A program made the position numbers and the translations under genes. Below are positions 32,268 through 34,756 of a stretch of 34,756 bases of DNA, piece after piece. Each line of letters begins with the position of its first letter. Position 1 is the first letter of the stretch. The DNA is from Limisphaerales bacterium (GTDB taxonomy: Bacteria > Verrucomicrobiota > Verrucomicrobiia > Limisphaerales > SXTU01), in assembly GCA_009773355.1 (NCBI GenBank), contig WRPG01000057.1:1-34756 (forward strand), given 5' to 3'. The notes beneath the pieces were generated by a model, which worked only from the letters and a program-made list of their open reading frames with translations, searched no databases and had not been told where the DNA came from.

Positions 32268-32507
32268 ATGAACGCGAACCTCAAACTCCAGTCGGTGCGT
32301 GAGCAGCCAAGCTCCAAGCTCCAAGTTCCAAGCTCCAAAGAAGCTCCAAGTTCCAAATCCCAAAGGAGCGGTGGAGTCTTGGACGTGCGCAGTTTTTCTG
32401 TGGTTAACCCCGGCGCATTGGAACTTGAGCTTTGGAGCTTCTTTGGAGCTTGGAACTTGGGCTTTGGAGCTTTCCTCCCGGCACGAAATCCTTCACAGCC
32501 CGCGTGA
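32268..32507 (+). CDS. Possible 79-residue leader ORF made from a repeat
   Basis: ATG 32268 follows the gspE stop by 4 bases and has GAGGCG just before it. The frame ends at TGA 32505-32507, overlapping the GTG start of the next gene (GTGA). The peptide is low in complexity and mostly repeat-encoded (QPSSKLQVPSSKEAPSSK, LELELWSFFGAWNLGFGAF), with no domain. Translation may serve to carry ribosomes to the next gene, or it may be the displaced original start of that gene. It could also be untranslated. Confidence 0.35.
   Translation: MNANLKLQSVREQPSSKLQVPSSKEAPSSKSQRSGGVLDVRSFSVVNPGALELELWSFFGAWNLGFGAFLPARNPSQPA
32309..32472. repeat. AAGCTCCAAGTTCC-type hairpin repeat (copy 2)
   Basis: The left arm (32309 to about 32366) holds units of AAGCTCCAAGCTCCAAGTTC and AAAGAAGCTCCAAGTTCC. 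The right arm (about 32417-32472) is the inverted series TTGGAACTTGAGCTTTGGAG, CTTCTTTGGAGC, TTGGAACTTGGGCTTTGGAG. About 50 unrelated bases lie between the arms, against about 20 in copy 1. It sits between gspE and the gspL-like gene. Same family as 4248-4384. Confidence 0.9.
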
Positions 32508-33898
32508 AGCCTTCTCCCCCCAACGCCTGCAACGTCCTCGACCTGTCCGCTGACCGGCGGCGGTTGTGGCATTTCGACATCGCGGGCGACGGCGAGGCGG
32601 AGCTGGACGAGGAATTTTCCGGCCTGCCCGGCGACGCGCTGCCGACCCAGCACGTCGCGAAGGACTGGCGTGCGCTCTTCAGCAGCCGGCTGAACCTCGC
32701 GTGGCTGCCCGCTGGCAGCGTCTTCCTGCGCGTCGCGCAGTTTCCCAAGTGCGACCGCGCCGAGCTGCTCGCGATGGTCGAGCTGGCGCTGGAGAAGCTG
32801 TCCCCGCTGCCCGTCGCGCAAATCGTCTGGACCGTCGAGCCGGTGCCCACCCGCACCACGGTGCCCAGCGAGATGCAGACCGTCATCGTGCTCATCGCGG
32901 CGCGGCACGAGGTGGAGAAGTTTCTCGGCACGCTGGAAGGGCGCGGTTTCCTCGCCGACCGACTGGAAGTGCCGCTGCTGCATCAAGTGCTCGCGACGAA
33001 GGTCGAGGGCGAAGGCGCGTGGGTTTATCCCGGCAGCGGCGCGGACGCGCACTCCTGCCTCGTCGCGTGGTGGTATGGCGGCGAGCTGCGCAGCCTCACG
33101 CTGGTGAAGCTCACCGCGCCGGAGAACTGGCAGCGCGAGCTGGGCGAAGTCCTGACCAAGTCCGCGTGGGCGGGCGAGCTGGAAGGCTGGCTCACCGGCC
33201 TGCCGCGCTTCCGCCTCGTGTCGGTGCCGGAAGACCAGGAGGTCTGGCTGCGCGTCCTGCGCGACTTGTCCGACAGCCCGGTGGACGTGACGACCCCGTG
33301 CGACGCGGCGGCGCTGGCCACCCTTTCCGCCCGGCGCGCGGCGCGTGGCGAGAGCCTGGCGAACCTGCTCCCGGCGGAGTTCACCACGCGCTACCGGCAG
33401 CAGTTCGTGGACAGCGTGTGGATGCGCGGCCTGGGTGCGTTGGTGGTGCTGTATCTCTTCGGCGTGGCGGTGTTTTTCGCGTTCCTCTGGCGCGCGGAGA
33501 CGCAGCAGCAGGATTTGCAAACGCGGGTCAACGGACTCTCCGGCTCCTACACGAACGCGCTCGTCGCCAAGGCGCGCATCCAGGTCCTGCAGGAGCAGAT
33601 CGCGCTCAAATACGCCGCCATCGAGAGCCTCAAGGCCGTCTCCGCCAAGCTGCCCGAGGGCATGCAGCTCACGGATTTTGCCTTCCAGCGCGGGCAGAAG
33701 GTGGCCCTCCGCGGCGTGGTGCCGGCGGAGCAAATCAGCAAGCTCACGGACTACAGCGCGGCGTTGCAGGCGGCCACGCTCAACGGCCTGCCGCTCTTCA
33801 AGTCCGTCAGCGCGCCCACCTCTCAGGGCAGCGGCGCGACGGTCAACCAGTTCAGTTGGACCCTGAGCTGCGAGCTGCGCGGACCCGAGCTGGAATGA
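32504..33898 (+). CDS. GspL / PilM-PilN-like inner-membrane secretion component
   Basis: 464 residues from GTG 32504 (VKPSPPNACNVLDLSADRRR). The frame is open back to 32432, but that part is repeat sequence, so the GTG just after the repeat is preferred. The N-terminal two thirds resemble the actin-like cytoplasmic domain of GspL/PilM in outline only (NVLDLSADRRRLWHFDIAG, RVAQFPKCDRAELLAMVELA). One transmembrane helix lies at about 309-328 (ALVVLYLFGVAVFFAFLW), then a coiled coil and a PilN-like ferredoxin fold (KLPEGMQLTDFAFQRGQKVA). It would recruit the ATPase GspE to the inner-membrane platform. Its TGA overlaps the next ATG (ATGA). Assignment rests on topology and gene order more than on motifs. 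Confidence 0.75.
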   Translation: MKPSPPNACNVLDLSADRRRLWHFDIAGDGEAELDEEFSGLPGDALPTQHVAKDWRALFSSRLNLAWLPAGSVFLRVAQFPKCDRAELLAMVELALEKLSPLPVAQIVWTVEPVPTRTTVPSEMQTVIVLIAARHEVEKFLGTLEGRGFLADRLEVPLLHQVLATKVEGEGAWVYPGSGADAHSCLVAWWYGGELRSLTLVKLTAPENWQRELGEVLTKSAWAGELEGWLTGLPRFRLVSVPEDQEVWLRVLRDLSDSPVDVTTPCDAAALATLSARRAARGESLANLLPAEFTTRYRQQFVDSVWMRGLGALVVLYLFGVAVFFAFLWRAETQQQDLQTRVNGLSGSYTNALVAKARIQVLQEQIALKYAAIESLKAVSAKLPEGMQLTDFAFQRGQKVALRGVVPAEQISKLTDYSAALQAATLNGLPLFKSVSAPTSQGSGATVNQFSWTLSCELRGPELE

Positions 33899-34497
33899 AA
33901 TCGCTCTTCGACAAATTGAACCTCGGCGCGATGGAGCGGCGCATCGTCGTGGGCGCGGCGCTGGTGCTCTTCGTTGTGGTCAACGCGATGTTCGTCTGGC
34001 CGCAGTTCAAGGACTGGAGCAAGGTGCAGCTCGAAATCGCCAAGGCGCAGAAGACGCTCGACGACTTCCAGAAGGAAGTGGACCAGCTCCCCAAGCTCCA
34101 GAAGCGGGAGGAGGAGCTGAAGGGTGAGGGCGGCGCGCAGCTCGCGTCCGCCGAGATGGCGCTGGCGCTGCTCAAGGTCGTCCAGCCCAAGGCGTCCGCC
34201 GCCGGCATCAACGTGGTGCAGTGGGATCCGCGCAAATCCACCGGGCCGGGCGCGGCCAACAGCTACTTCGAGGAGCAGACCCTCCGCATCAGCTTTCAGA
34301 ACACCGGCGACGCCGAGCTGCTCAAGTTCATGGTGTCGCTGGGCGAGAACAATTCCACCATCCGCATCCGCGACCTGACGGTGAAGCCCGACCCTTCGCA
34401 GATGAAGTTGATGGGCGAGCTGACCATGGTGGCGAGCTACCAGAAGGCCGCGCCGCCCGGCAAGCAACCCACGGCCGCAACTCCCAAACGTCCATGA
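33895..34497 (+). CDS. GspM / PilO-like inner-membrane secretion component
   Basis: 200 residues from ATG 33895, overlapping the previous stop. Short cytoplasmic N-terminus, one transmembrane helix (about 16-36, RIVVGAALVLFVVVNAMFVW), a coiled coil (about 40-78, LEIAKAQKTLDDFQKEVDQL), then a small alpha/beta periplasmic domain (LRISFQNTGDAELLKFMVSL, LTVKPDPSQMKLMGELTMVA). This is the standard PilO/GspM layout and length. It should pair with the GspL-like protein. Its TGA overlaps the next ATG. Confidence 0.8.
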   Translation: MKSLFDKLNLGAMERRIVVGAALVLFVVVNAMFVWPQFKDWSKVQLEIAKAQKTLDDFQKEVDQLPKLQKREEELKGEGGAQLASAEMALALLKVVQPKASAAGINVVQWDPRKSTGPGAANSYFEEQTLRISFQNTGDAELLKFMVSLGENNSTIRIRDLTVKPDPSQMKLMGELTMVASYQKAAPPGKQPTAATPKRP

Positions 34498-34756
34498 AAA
34501 CCAAACTGACGGGCCTCCTCCTCACCGCCGTCGCGACCGTGCTGCTCGCGCAGGTGCCGCCGCCCCCCGCCCCCGCGCCCGCGCCGTCGGACAAGGGCAA
34601 GGGCAAGGCCATCAGCGTGCCGCTGCGCACGTTCAATCCGGGTGCGCCCTCGAATGTCAGCGCGGTCACGAACACCACCAGCGGCGCGCCCACGCGTCCG
34701 CCCAGCACCGCCGCTCCCGAGTTGCTGCCCGCGCTGCCCCTGCCCGCCGGCACGCC
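34494..34756 (+). CDS. Start of an exported Pro/Ala-rich protein, probable secretin (partial)
   Basis: 87 complete codons from ATG 34494 to the right edge, coupled to the previous gene by an ATGA overlap. Signal peptide MKTKLTGLLLTAVATVLLAQ, then low-complexity PPPPAPAPAPS and SGAPTRPPSTAAPELLPALP. No folded domain is in view. In operons of this kind the gene after gspM is often the outer-membrane secretin gspD, with a Pro-rich N-terminal extension in PVC bacteria. A PilP- or GspN-like protein is an alternative. Confidence 0.6.
   Translation, partial: MKTKLTGLLLTAVATVLLAQVPPPPAPAPAPSDKGKGKAISVPLRTFNPGAPSNVSAVTNTTSGAPTRPPSTAAPELLPALPLPAGT

Noticed and set aside
30653-33733. A 1026-codon open frame on the minus strand opposite gspE and the gspL-like gene
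   Set aside because: It is antisense to well-supported genes, has a low-complexity composition rich in Arg, Leu, Asp, Glu and His, and matches no domain. It is a by-product of high GC codon use.

Overview
The window reads as a piece of a high-GC chromosome from the phylum Verrucomicrobiota, most likely the Pedosphaeraceae/Limisphaerales group. This is an inference from several signs: a PVC-type membrane-bound dehydrogenase with HEAT repeats and a terminal cytochrome c motif, a carB gene present only as its N-terminal half, start codons mostly without Shine-Dalgarno sequences, and an unusual density of long intergenic inverted repeats from many unrelated families. No tRNA, rRNA, CRISPR array, transposase, integrase or phage gene was found. 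No stretch longer than 300 bases lacks a gene.

Layout. 1-5192: the tail of an unknown gene, a secreted FKBP prolyl isomerase with a good terminator, then on the minus strand a GH16 beta-glucanase followed by a 1097-residue PVC-type dehydrogenase/HEAT/cytochrome protein. The two are joined in one open frame by a one-base frameshift. 5361-11267: N-terminal half of carB, an anchored hypothetical protein, a minus-strand AlbA_2/RecG-like regulator, rlmN and engB. 11284-18909: assorted single genes, namely a Tat-exported sulfite-oxidase-like molybdoenzyme, a methyltransferase, an aquaglyceroporin, a YkgJ cysteine-cluster protein, an 84-residue histidine-kinase-dimer-like protein, a ThuA-like secreted protein, a duplicated membrane protein and a Gfo/Idh/MocA oxidoreductase. 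19018-27997: an exopolysaccharide export cluster on the plus strand with a small membrane protein, an outer-membrane beta-barrel, a Wza-like SLBB exporter, a Wzc-like tyrosine autokinase and two glycosyltransferases. 28123-34756: a Prc-type processing protease, then a type II secretion / type IV pilus-like operon (GspE ATPase, GspL/PilMN-like, GspM/PilO-like and the start of a probable secretin).

Working together. The polysaccharide genes form an export line from cytoplasmic glycosyltransferases through the Wzc-like inner-membrane kinase and Wza-like periplasmic protein to an outer-membrane barrel. The secretion operon would export folded proteins, plausibly including degradative enzymes of the GH16 kind, but that link is inference.

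The most unusual features are in the repeats. About ten palindromic elements of at least eight families lie between genes. Two of them lie inside the PVC dehydrogenase gene: one supplies its signal peptide and one inserts roughly 30 residues into the HEAT region. A second copy of the signal-peptide family sits inside the secretion operon, where it forms a translation-coupled 79-codon leader. Separately, the AlbA_2 regulator gene carries the same 36-bp palindrome twice (10-bp arms, 16-bp spacer), once 12 bp upstream of its start and once 508 bp inside the gene, which resembles a main plus auxiliary operator pair.
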